A DNA stretch of 64,000 nucleotides. Source: Cristatella mucedo. Lineage: Eukaryota; Bryozoa; Phylactolaemata; Cristatellidae. The notes beneath the pieces are model-generated. The model worked only from the letters and a program-made list of their open reading frames with translations. It was not told where the DNA came from and searched no databases. Below are positions 42,240-52,649 of the stretch, piece by piece; position 1 is the first letter of the stretch; the number at the start of each line of letters is the position of its first letter. A program made the translations under genes and the position numbers. The DNA lies in contig WPIO01000055.1 of assembly GCA_009760855.2 (NCBI GenBank), positions 796,501 through 860,500 on the forward strand, in the 5' to 3' direction.

Positions 42240-42398
42240 GCCGAGCTGGTTTGGTCCAGTGGTTAAGGTGCTCGCCCCGACCAAGGTCTGGCTGAGGTCG
42301 TGTGCTCGAGCCCCGAGGCATATGTGAAGCGCCTGAATAGAGATTCTCTCGAAGTTCTCTTGGGGCGCTATATAAATGAATATTTTTTTTATATTACC
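42240..42398 (+). mobile_element. SINE1 copy, best preserved
   Basis: Head 'gccgagctggtttggtccag', A box TGGTCCAGTGGTTAAGG, 'ccgaccaaggtctggctgag', B-box-like GTGCTCGAGCCC, then tail arms GCGCC..AGAGA..TCTCT..GGGCGC and 'tatataaatgaatat' with a T/A-rich end. The B box departs from GGTTCGANNCC by C for T. Confidence 0.9.
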
Positions 42399-42439
42399 CG
42401 AGTGGTACTGCTGCCGGCTAGAAAACTTTCGGAGTCGTA

Positions 42440-42745
42440 GCCTGCACAGAATTGCACCTCAAGACATCGCACTCATCTATCCCAAAGATGCTCTATTGGA
42501 TTCAGTTATTAGTGTTATTAGTTATATTATTAGTTACTATTAGTTACTGTTATTAGTTATTGGATTTAATCAGGTGAATGAGTCGGTCAACTCACTGCTC
42601 TGACTGCTCCGGCAGAACACAATTTGAAGCTTTTACTGTATGCTTCTGGTCATTGTCCTCCTGCAAATGTAATGGTTATTCAGAAGAGATCTAGCACTTG
42701 GAACCTCAAGAATTTATTTTTACTGCAGATCGATGCACGCATGCT
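42440..42745 (-). pseudogene. Tc1-like transposase fragment split by a tandem repeat
   Basis: The - strand reads LQEDNDQKHTVKASNC (second catalytic block), then HSPDLNP-like and EHLWDR-like halves. These are separated by about 60 bases of TAACTAA-type repeat (42500-42560), with 'aatccaat' on both sides. Confidence 0.75.
42498..42562 (+). repeat. TTATTAGT-type tandem repeat
   Basis: Imperfect units of 'ttattagt' and 'ttattagttac'. The sequence 'attggattcag / attggatttaa' is duplicated at its two ends. Confidence 0.85.
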
Positions 42746-42989
42746 GGTCCAGAATTCCGACCCCGGAGGGGCAAAAACTTCCCCAAACTAGGACACGTCG
42801 GCAACCAAATTTCACTGGAGCCGGTCAGGGTGGTACATCTCATATTTTTAAACGTTTATGAATGAAGTCGGTCTCACTAAACCCTGTTGTCAGTAGCAAC
42901 TTTCATTTTTTAAATGCTCCATCGATGACAGACAGCATTTGCATGCTGACATCTCGCAACGAGTTCGGACCTAACCCAACATAGTATTA

Positions 42990-44590
42990 CGCTAGTGATC
43001 CAAAGGCGCTTGAAGAGGTGCTCGAATGATCTGGTGGTCAATAGTGTCGAATGTTGGCGGGCCAGCAGAGGGGCCCTATCCTATCCTATCAGCATTGTTC
43101 AGACTGCCATTGTTGCTAAGCAGCTAGTTGAACATATTGAAAATAATGGAATGTCAGAAACATTTCAATCGGGGTTCAAGAGGCAGCACTCCACTGAAAC
43201 TGCTCTCCTCCGGGTAAACAATGACATTCTACGTGGCAACCAAGACGGGAATGTCACTGCCCTAGCTCTTATAGATCTGTCTGCTGCCTTCGACAACATT
43301 GATCACGAAGTTCTGCTTGAACGATTGAAAACAACGATCGGTCTGGCAGACGAAGCACTGGCGTGGTTTAAATCCTACTTGTCTGATCGTGTTCAATCCG
43401 TGTCGTGTGGGGGTCAGGTCTCAGATATGAGAAGGGTCACCTGTGGAGTCCCTCAAGGGTCTGTACTCGATCCCTTGCTGTTCTCCATTTATACAGAACC
43501 TCTGCGAAAAATTATTAAGGCCCATGGAATAGGATATCACTTCTATGCTGACGATACTCAGTTGTATTTGTCATTTAAACCGTCGGAATCTGCTGCAGCA
43601 ACTGAGAAACTGAATGCTTGCCTTGCCGATATTCGATCCTGGATGTCGGAAAACTCCCTGAAATTAAATGACGATAAAACCGAACTGCTGCTCATAGGAC
43701 ACCCTAAGCGTGTGGCTGGATTAAAAGGCTTTGCTGTTCTAATAGGTGATGCTATTGTGCGACCTTCACCACGTGCTCGTAATCTAGGTGTCGTGTTCGA
43801 CAGCTGCCTCAATTTCAAAAGCTTCATTCAGAAGAGTGCCTCTACAGCTAGCCATCACATCTGTTCCCTATCCAAGATTAGGAACTGTCTCCCACAGTGG
43901 CTTGTAAAAAATGTAACTAGCCCTTTAGTTCTGTCTCGGCTTGATTATTGTAATTCCCTTTTGGCTGGGCTGCCAAAGAAAGCTATTATGCCACTACAGC
44001 GGACTATGAATATGGCTGCAAGGCTGGTCTTCAAGTCCCAGCGGTTTGAGCACGTGTCGCATCTGCTGAAAGAGCTAGGATGGTTGCCGGTTGAGCAACG
44101 GATACAGAGCAAAGTTCTTACGCTGACCCACAAGGCCCGCCACGGCTTGGCTCCTTCGTACCTAGCTGAACTGCTACATCAGTTTCAGCCTGTTAGCGCC
44201 CTCAGGTCCTGTGTGGACAATAAATTAGCTGTTTCATTCGTGTAATTAAAGACCGTTGGCGACAGAAGCTTTAACTCTGCAGGTCGTACACTGTGGAGCC
44301 TGCTTCCACGATTCTTATGCAACGACAACTACTCTCTTACTGCCGACTACGGCACATCTTTTTCAGCGGTCCTGAACTGCTACTTCTATGCTACTCACTA
44401 CCTCAACTGCTCTCCTAACTCTGCTATGCTTCCCACTTTCTCTTTGTTGCTTGAGACGAAGTCTGTTGGCTATCGAATGCGTACCAAAAGCCGCTTAGGC
44501 TGTGAGTGCGCTATACAAAACTCTCCTGCGTAACACCCACATGGTCTTTATGACTTTGTGGAGTTACTGAAGGAGATACATTACATTGTA
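42990..44590 (+). mobile_element. LINE-B copy with long reverse-transcriptase frame
   Basis: A second non-LTR family, 5'-truncated. One frame of 416 codons to 44245 has ETFQSGFKRQHSTETALLRV, ALIDLSAAFDNIDHEVLLER (motif A), TCGVPQGSVLDPLLFSIYTE (motif B) and YHFYADDTQLYLSFKP (motif C, near 43541). The thumb and LGWLPVEQRIQSKVLTLTHK follow. The frame stops early (FV, then TAA). In the sister copy at 47.2 kb the same region stays open another ~90 codons to SRLGCECAIQNSPA. The 3' end is 'gaaggagatacattacatt'. The first ~30 codons do not belong to the family. Confidence 0.92.
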
Positions 44591-44639
44591 AACCTGAAGC
44601 AGAGTAGTTTCTGTGGAATGGTTTGCTTTTAATACCAAC

Positions 44640-46921
44640 TGGAGCTTGGAAGTAAGATCTAATGAATTGTAATCATCTGATTGCTTGGCCACTGCGTGTT
44701 CAAGAGTCTCGGATAAGAAAGGCGGAATGGAGTGGGCAGGCTTGGCTGTGGAGCTGATATGGTCATTAAATGAAAGGTCGTTCTGTTGGACTTCCCAATT
44801 CCGTGTAGTGGCTTTAGGATGAGATATGCTGGCCGAGCCCGCTTTGCTGGTTAGGCTATTTTCCGAGTAACACTAGATTTGCCCACGACTGGTAAGTTCG
44901 TTTTACGGTCATTAAAATTTGAGAGTTTGCTGGAAATCAAGTGGAAATTCCAGCAATACATGTTGCAAGGGAGTTTAGCGAGGCTTACTTGCTTGAAGGC
45001 AGGCAGGGTTCAAAGCACAGCCACAGCTGAATTTTTTATAGGTGGGCTCGAACAAGAGAATAGAGGATCCTAAGAGTGAGTGAAAAATCTTTGAAGTCGA
45101 TTCACTGCATGATGGGTAGCCACAGTACACGAAGTGGTGTCGTACATCAGTTGTGACGCTCGCGACAGTCAAGCCTGGCTGGAGAGATTTGCGACAATTG
45201 TACGTAAGTGCTTTACTGCGCAGGCCGGTAGACCAGCAAGCAGCGAGTTAAAGAAGTCGAGACGGGAAGTAGCAAATGCATGGAACGATTCGGACATGTT
45301 ATTCCGTGTCTAAGTAGGCCCGAGTTTTTGCAATGTCACATCTGAAACTAGTCAGGCAGACTTCGGAGCTGATGTGGGAACTGATGTGGGAGCTGATGTG
45401 GGAGCTGCTGTGGGAGCCAAGGGAAATGTCTTGTAAGGATTTTCTTTTAAGGTTAGATTTTTATAATAGCCAATCAATACTAGGTTCACTCGTAACTATT
45501 AAGCTGGTTTTATCGTCACACAATTTGAAAAAAGGTATGCTGTCATCCGAGTGTGACGGTCAGCCATACACTCAGCAAAGGAGTTGAGAGATTTCGACTT
45601 ACTAAGGAAAGCTGGAAGAGATCAATGCATAGGTACAGCTGCACTTTATCCGCATCGAAATGAAAACCTAGGCGGCGCTTGCTGATTACGTCACGGATGC
45701 TGCTTGCTGACTACGTCAGCAGTTGGTAGAGTGTAAATATTTTGAAACGAATGGGACTAAGCGCAGAGCCCCGGTTTACATCCATACTTTAGAGGCGGCT
45801 CTTTGGAGGACCTTAGCTAATTGATATCAATATTTTAAAGTCTACCACTGAGATAGAACGTAAGCTGCATAAGAGCAGAGCAGAGCGATTGCCGGCGATG
45901 CCCAAGCAAGACGGCAGGCGCTCGAGAATGACTTGGGGACCGACAGTGATAAACGCTGCCGATAGATCATGTGAAGCAAGCGCAGAGAGACTTTACTTGA
46001 GCGCATCCTTGAAAAGGTCAAGGATATAACCAAAGATATGCTGCTCACTCAGCTTAGTGAGAGACTGGCTCTAAAAGCGGGCTGGAACTTACTTCTTAAG
46101 CTTGAAGCTTTGGATATAAAGGTTGAGCGGGTCAGCTACAATTCGTTCCAGTGTCTTTAATAGAAACAGCAGTGGGAGACTGGACGGAAGCTGTTCACAT
46201 TTTGGTCTATCATTGCCTTTTTAATTAGCGGCTTAATTACAGCCTTTTTGAAAGGGTCAGGGACTCCTCCTGAATCCAAAGACATTTTTTGTGACAGTTA
46301 TGCATGGCAGCAGCAGATCTATGCATGTTAGAACTACGTCAGTGGATATAGGGTCTAGAGGACTAGTAAGTCTTCTTTGATTCAGAGATGAATTCCGGGA
46401 TGAGGTCAATAGTAACCTTCTTCAATGCAGACATTGAGGGAGTGCTCAGAATTGATGGAGGAGTCCTGTGGGCTTGTTATTGAGGGACTGGTGTCCAGAA
46501 GGAATGCTGCCGCCCTATGGATGGACTTCCCGATGTTGTCTATCTTTTTGAAAAATAAGCTAGAGAAGCAATCGGCCTGATCATCACATCACTAGGTAAT
46601 GAACTAACTTGAGAGTGGTTAAGGAGATGGTTGATCGTAGGCATAAGCATTTTTGGATTTTGCATCTGTAATTTAGCAATTATTACATAGAAGCTAGACT
46701 TAGCCTTAATTCTTACTGATTGGTATGATCTACAATAATCCTGTCAATGGGCAGTCAGTCCTGTTCTAATGTATACTTTCTCAAGCTTAAGTTCGTAAGC
46801 TTCTTCAATGCAGACATCGAGGGAGTGCTCGGAATCGATGGAGGCCGCCCTATGGATGGACTCCCCGATCTTGTCTATCTTGTTGACAAATAAGCTAGAG
46901 AAGCAATCGGCCTGATCATCA
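44640..46921 (-). mobile_element. LINE-A copies, diverged and partly duplicated
   Basis: The complement of LINE-A ORF2 is present in order (C-terminal words near 45060-45260, 'gatgcccaagcaagacggcagg' near 45900, linker to 46770). There is a second start of the linker at 46795-46921, which repeats 46410-46610 with about 10% change. No frame survives beyond 71 codons. Confidence 0.8.
45366..45413 (+). repeat. 12-bp tandem repeat inside LINE-A
   Basis: 'gagctgatgtgg' occurs four times with single changes. In other LINE-A copies the word occurs once (gtggagctgatgtggtcg). Confidence 0.9.
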
Positions 46922-47565
46922 CACGGATTATTGTAATTCCCTTTTGGCTGGGCTGCCAAAGAAAGCTATTATGCCACTACAGCGGACTATGAATATGGCT
47001 GCAAGGCTGGTCTTCAAGTCCCAGCGGTTTGAGCACGTGTCGCATCTGCTGAAAGAGCTAGGATGGTTGCCGGTTGAGCAACGGATACAGAGCAAAGTTC
47101 TTACGCTGACCCACAAGGCCCGCCACGGCTTGGCTCCTTCGTACCTAGCTGAACTGCTACATCAGTTTCAGCCTGTTAGCGCCCTCAGGTCCTGTGTGGA
47201 CAATAAATTAGCTGTCCCATTCCTTCGCTTAAAGACAGTTGGCGACAGAAGCTTTACCTCTGCAGGTCCTAGACTGTGGAACTCGCTTCCACAATTCTTA
47301 TGCAACAACTACTCTCCAACTGCCGACTATGGTACATCTTTTTCAGTGGTCCTGAACTGCTACTTCTATGCTACTCACTACCTCAACTGCTCTCCTAACT
47401 CTGCTATGCTTCCCACTTTCTCTTTGTTGCGTGAGACGAAGTCTGTTGGCTACCGAATGCGTACCGAAAGCCGCTTAGGCTGTGAGTGCGCTATACAAAA
47501 CTCTCCTGCGTAACACCCACATGGTCTTTATGACTTTGTGGAGTTACTGACGTAGATACATACAT
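46922..47565 (+). mobile_element. LINE-B 3' copy inserted in LINE-A
   Basis: One frame of 189 codons (46944-47513) is open from the RT thumb to the end: AGLPKKAIMPLQRTMNMAAR, WLPVEQRIQSKVLTLTHKAR, and at the C-terminus RMRTESRLGCECAIQNSPA. The first ~290 bases look identical to 43935-44228. The terminus 'gtggagttactgacgtagat' is followed by 'acatacataca'. LINE-A text ('gatcatcacac' / 'cactaggtaagg') flanks it. Confidence 0.92.
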
Positions 47566-48984
47566 ACACTAGGTAAGGAACTAACTTGAGAGTGGTTAAG
47601 GAGGACATAGATAGTTTAATGTCTGGGGTCATCCATGGGCCGCGTGGGCGAGGCCTCACAGTGCGCTTAGTCAGAGGTGCGAACTCGTCGAGCATGTCAG
47701 CTAGTGTCGTGCTGCGGAAATCTACCAATGGTGACAGATCGGATAGGGGATTGAACAGCAGGGGTGAAGAAGATATTTTCGCACGGACGTCATGTTTCAC
47801 TGGTCAGATAGAACTCATTCCAGTGTAATTGATAGGAATGGCGGTAGGGAGAATAGACGGGAGATACTCGAGTTCTCCTGGTCTATTGCTGCCTTCTTAA
47901 TCAGTGGCGAAAAAAACAGTCTTTTTGAAATGTCTGAGGACAATAGTTGAGGACATATTTATCGAGCTAGCTACGCATGGCACTTGCATGCAGATCTGTG
48001 CATCGCATAAGTAAAAGGCTAGTACTCCTCTTGGACATGTGGATAAACCTCGAAGTGAGTTCATTATTATTGCAGGCCTGAATCTGGACATTAAGAGGCT
48101 GCAACGGACATTAAGAGAGAGAGAGAGAGAGGTGTCCAGCGGTTTGGCTACTGAAGGGTAGTATGCCAGTGGGAATTTTGTTAACTTAGAGAGAGATGAA
48201 CTCATTAATCTTATCTATCGTGATGAAATTATGAGGAGATGATTGATCGCAGACATCAGCATTTCTTAGCTGTGCATCTCTGATTCGACGTTTTTCATAT
48301 TAAAGGCGGACTTGGCCTTAGCTAGGATAGATGGAAAGTCTGCCGTGATCTTGTGTATAGTTTCTCGAGCTTGCACTTATTAGACCTTGCTAGTTTAATG
48401 TCTGTGGTAAATCAAAGGCCACCTGAGCTTGGGCGTGCGGTGTTTTTAGCCTAGAGAAGCGAACTTATCTAAAACATTAGCTAGTGCCGTGTTGTAACAT
48501 TCCTCTACGAGGACAGGTCGGAAGAAGAATTGAGTAGCAGGGGCGTGGGAGAGATTTTCATGTGGACAGCTTCAATTTCAACCATCCAATTGCTTCGCGG
48601 TTCGAACATTATTCTGGATACTAATGAGGGCCGCCCAAAGTGCAGACTGAATGAGATTCCCATACAGCCAGATGTGCAGAATTAAGCAAGAATAGGAGAA
48701 GATAGCGTAAAATCACGGGAGATTAATTGATTGAGTGTGTGATCTTTGTTGGGGATGTGGTCATGCAAATGTGCCACAAGAGAAAATGAATCAGGCAGTG
48801 CACACAATTCGGGGCTTGAGGCGTCCGTTCAGTCGTCAAACTGAATGTTCAAATCACCCAGTACGGTAAACGGATCATTTCTTCCAGATAGTCAAAATGA
48901 GATCAAAAAAGTATACAATACATTTTCGACTTGGTACCCTAGAGTCAATAGATTACTGTCACCATTGTTTACTTGCTGCAAGAT
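47566..48984 (-). mobile_element. LINE-A copy, 5' half with endonuclease remnants
   Basis: It continues the LINE-A interrupted at 46921, with a deletion: 'gtcgagcatgtcagctagtg' near 47690 and the linker at 47820-48560. Near 48840 the complement reads a VLGDLN-like endonuclease motif. A short GA run lies at 48113-48130. Confidence 0.75.
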
Positions 48985-49127
48985 GCTTACGCTGACACAC
49001 AAGGCCCGCCACGGCTTGGCTCCGTCGTACCTAGCTGAACTGCTGCACTAGTTTCAGCCTCTTCATGCCCTCAGGTCCTGTTTGGACACTACATTAGCTG
49101 CTCCATTCCAGCCGATTAAAGACCGTT
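48985..49127 (+). mobile_element. LINE-B fragment, left of a nested insertion
   Basis: 'cttacgctgacacacaaggc' to 'gattaaagaccgtt' is LINE-B ORF2 end. It continues at 49200 after a 72-base insertion. Confidence 0.85.
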
Positions 49128-49199
49128 AATATAATAATAATAATAATATTGCACTTGATAAAGCGCCCTCAGAGAACTTAATCTCTTTCTAGGCGCTTT
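49128..49199 (-). mobile_element. LINE-A tail-only insertion with target duplication
   Basis: The complement of just the LINE-A tail: (TAA)n, 'gcacttgataaagcgccctc', 'agagaacttaatctctttct', 'aggcgcttt'. ACCGTT flanks it on both sides (49122-49127 and 49200-49205), splitting the LINE-B word 'gaccgttggcgac'. Confidence 0.92.
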
Positions 49200-49533
49200 A
49201 CCGTTGGCGACAGAAGCTTAAGCTCTGCAGATCCTAGACTGGGGAGCGCGCTTCCACAATTCTAACGCAATGACAACTAATCTCCTGCTGCCGACTATAG
49301 CTCATCCTTTTCAGCGGTCCTTAGCTCCTACTCCCACGCTACTCACTACCTCAACTGCTCTCCTGACTCTGCTATGCTTCCCGCTTACTCTTTGTTGCGT
49401 GAGACGAAGTCTGTTGGCTACCGAATGCGTACCGAAAGCCGCTTAGGCTGTGAGTGCGCTATGCAAAACTCTACTGCGTAGGACCCGCATAGTCTTGATG
49501 GCTTTGTGGAGTTACAGACGGAGGTACATTATA
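49200..49533 (+). mobile_element. LINE-B fragment, right of a nested insertion
   Basis: Resumes 'accgttggcgacagaagctt' and reaches the LINE-B terminus 'gtggagttacagacggaggt' plus 'acatta'. Confidence 0.88.
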
Positions 49534-49597
49534 TGAAGGGTAAAAAGACCGTGACAATTCAATTAGGCCACCGGATCCAGCAATAACTATGTAGGAG

Positions 49598-49806
49598 GCG
49601 TCCTGAAGTGCTAATTCTACGCTACTCACTACCTCAACTGCTCTCCTGACTCTGCTATGCTTCCCACTTTCTCTTTGTTGCGTGAGATGAAGTCTGTTGG
49701 TTATCGAATGCGTACCGAAAGCCGCTGAGGGTGTGAGTGGGCTCTACAAAACACCCACATAGTCTGTATGACTTTGTGGGGTTAGAGACGAAGATACATT
49801 ACATTA
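49598..49806 (+). mobile_element. LINE-B 3' fragment
   Basis: 'gtcctgaagtgctaattctac' to 'gaagatacattacatta'. A separate, 5'-truncated copy with two small deletions. Confidence 0.85.
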
Positions 49807-50435
49807 TATTCAAGAGGGACTCAAAACAAGAGATTCGAAAGACTACTTTAAGGAGACTTCGACAGTTTAAAACTTGAGGCCGAAGCAAGCGAAAATTCCG
49901 ACTATTCTACCAGTTCTGATTGATCTCGGGGTACGTAAGAAAGAGAAGCCGCTACAGACGGTGCCAGTTTTGGTCGCAGTGTTAATCGATTCCAGCCATG
50001 TCCCGGTCAAAACCAATCGATCAATAGCGTCGCCAATAATCACATACCATATTCTTAGGGTTGTACGGCACACTGAGCTCGCTGTCCACCGGCACACACT
50101 TCAAGATTGGCCGCAGGGGTTAAAGTAGGCTGGGTGACCACAAATTTAAAAAAATATTCGCAGCCTGAAGGGAAGCTCGCTGAATGGCTTGAGACAATGC
50201 AAGGAAGCGATGCTCATCGCATCCTCGCTTGCTGCGAGTTTCGTGCTTCCTGCGGCAGCGTGTGCTCTCCTAATTTACCGGCTCTGGCAGCACCGGCAGC
50301 CACAAGCTCACTGGCACCAGCTAGCCTAACAGGACACAATCCCGCAGTCCATCAACACAGTCCTAATTAGCCTAAAATCTTCAACCGGAACTGGAGGCAA
50401 CTAACATAACGACAACAATACTAGGTATCCAGAAT
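49807..50435. other. Unassigned stretch
   Basis: Short overlapping frames on both strands (up to 87 codons), no family resemblance. GC rises toward repeat C. Confidence 0.4.
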
Positions 50436-51180
50436 CCAGGGGTCAGAGGCCATTTCCCGTCAAGCCCCGCCATGCTCAGGCCACGCAGCTGCTCGCCATG
50501 CCCACGAGCTAGGGTAAGACGAGCGTCGTCAGGTTAATCTTCTTTATAATGTCGCATGCGCCAACAACAGTAGGGGAACTAAACGAGTCTACAGGAAAGG
50601 TACGACAAAAAGTAAACGATAGGTGCGCGAGATGACGCCACAAGCGCGCGAACAAACATGTTAGTTTCTCAGTCCCGCTATAAGTCGCAGTCCGGCCAAT
50701 GTACCGACTCCGTTCCAACGGTGCGAGCGTGAGCCGTAAAAGATCCGGCTAGCTGAGTAACTGCTTGGCTAGTCGGAGTCGACGTCTGCCTCAGTCGAGA
50801 GCTACCGCCGAAAGGCGCTGGCTCACGGGGGGGGGGAGCCGCGAACACGCTACAGCGGGGGAACTCAGAAAAGTCACAAGTCACAGCGACGAACGTGCCG
50901 TCCTGCTCAGCTCGGAAGCTTTGGAAACTCGTCGCCTTGCGTTCGTGGCCGCATCGCCGCAGCGCACGCCTGCAACCATTCATGTGCATAACTCGGCGAG
51001 ACCAGGAGCGTCCAACACCACGACTTGGTCAGCCAACTTCCCTTACCCAAGAGACCCGGTGACCTCTCGTCACCGCACATCCGGCCGTGCCCATAGGTCA
51101 GGCTCCGGTCTAGCCGGTGACCCTTACCGCATTACAGCCGTCCTGTCCCAGCCAACCGAACCTAGCTTGGGTACAATATA
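50436..51180 (+). repeat. Repeat C, copy 1 (unclassified, GC-rich)
   Basis: It shares with copy 2, in the same order, 'gccatgctcaggccacgc', 'ctttataatgtcgcatgcg', 'caacaacagtaggggaacta' and, near its end, 'gtctagccggtgacccttac' and 'attacagccgtcctgtccca'. About 745 bases. No convincing coding frame or tRNA head. Confidence 0.75.
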
Positions 51181-51235
51181 GAACTTCCTATGAGAACTAT
51201 ATCTCTTTCTAGGCACTTGATAGAGTTACGCCCAT
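51181..51235 (-). mobile_element. LINE-A tail fragment
   Basis: 'gaacttcctatgagaactat', 'atctctttctaggcacttga' is the inner half of the tail complement. Confidence 0.6.
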
Positions 51236-51299
51236 TAGTCAATGATGATATGCACAATGCCTCTTTGCATAAGTATGTAACCGATGCTAAGGACTTGTC

Positions 51300-51992
51300 G
51301 GCTACTTTCCGCCCAGCACCGCCCTGCTCGGGCTACGCCGCCCGCTCGCCGGGACGCTGGGCTAGGAAAAGACGCACGGCAGTTTGATTAAACCTCTTTA
51401 TAACAATATCGCATAGGGAAATAACAACAGTGGAGCTAAATATAACTAGTGAGGTTTTAGGTACATTAGGATATGAGGGAATGCAGGAAAAACGAAGCCA
51501 TACCCCAATGCAGGAGGACACTCTTGGACCGGAGCAATCTTGAAGACGGCGCTGCTATCTTACAAATAAGAAATCCCGACATTGGTCAGACACTGTTTGC
51601 GTAACGGGGAATCAGCAGCACGGTACATCTCCACTTGCCGATGGCTCCAGCTCACGGATGGGAGGCTACAGACAACACGATACAGGGTAACGCAGAATAT
51701 ACACAACAACAGCAAGCGCGCTTATCTTCAGCCCCGCTTGTCCTCATAGCCTTGAATGGGTGGCCCCATCGTCGGAGAACTCACGACATCCGTCCGGATG
51801 CATTTCTGGGTGAGACCAAGAGCGTCAAACACCCACGACTTGTCCGGCCGATGTCAGGTCCCCAAAAGCTTTGGTTACATGGCGCAATCGCATATCCGGG
51901 CAAGCCTACAAGTCAAACACGGCTCAGCCGGTGACCCATGTTAAACTACGGCTGTCCCATCCAGCCTAACCTCGCCTGGGTAGAAGTACATT
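51300..51992 (+). repeat. Repeat C, copy 2
   Basis: 'cgccctgctcgggctacgcc', 'ctttataacaatatcgcata', 'aacaacagtggagctaaata', and end 'cagccggtgacccatgttaa', 'actacggctgtcccatccag'. Tandem with copy 1, about 120 bases apart, roughly 75% similar by eye. Confidence 0.75.
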
Positions 51993-52324
51993 AAAGATCA
52001 TTCAAGTGGACGTTGGGAATGCTTGAGTGAATTCGCTAGCTAACATCAATAAAAAGAAAACCCAGCTTAAACAATTATAAGTATGCACGTTTACCATTAT
52101 ATTCTCCTCCGGATGCCATGCAAAATTTGTTGGTGAGACGGAAGAGAAATTATGTATTGGCAAAATAAACATGCATTTTTTTTTAAGGGAGTTGAAACTC
52201 TTAATAGAAAATGATCAACTTGTATCAGAAGCGGCAAGTCAGCAACTATGTGCCGCACTCACAAAAGCTCCGCCATCAATAGCAGTTTTCGTATACTTGC
52301 AAACGAGCGAGGTTCAGTAGCCTA

Positions 52325-52405
52325 GGGTGGCTGTAATGTGATAAGTCAGCTCGGATCACCGGCTAAGCCGAGCCTGACCTCTGCTATGAGGCCGGATGGG
52401 CGATG
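52325..52405 (-). repeat. Repeat C, terminal fragment
   Basis: The complement reads 'ggtcaggctcggcttagccg', 'gtgatccgagctgacttatc', 'acattacagccacccta', matching the ends of copies 1 and 2 in the opposite orientation. Confidence 0.65.
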
Positions 52406-52539
52406 ACGCCCCTTAATTTGCGCATTCGCGTAGAAGAAGATCGTCCGCCGAGACGTGGGTGGAGTAAGCCGGTTGCTCGGTATCCACATCCAGATGGACG
52501 AATCGCTAGCGTAATCGCCAGCAATTCTACCGCTAGACA

Positions 52540-52648
52540 TTCGATCGTTCTTCCTTTGCAGCAAATGCAAAGTGTCTAGAACAAGGTCGAGTTCTCCGAG
52601 GACGCTATATCGAGTGTATTGTTGATATTATTACTTTTATTATTTCTC
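52540..52648 (+). mobile_element. LINE-A tail fragment
   Basis: 'cgatcgttcttcctttgcag', 'caaatgcaaagtgtctagaa', 'gagttctccgaggacgctat' and an ATT-rich end. Confidence 0.8.
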
Positions 52649-52649
52649 G

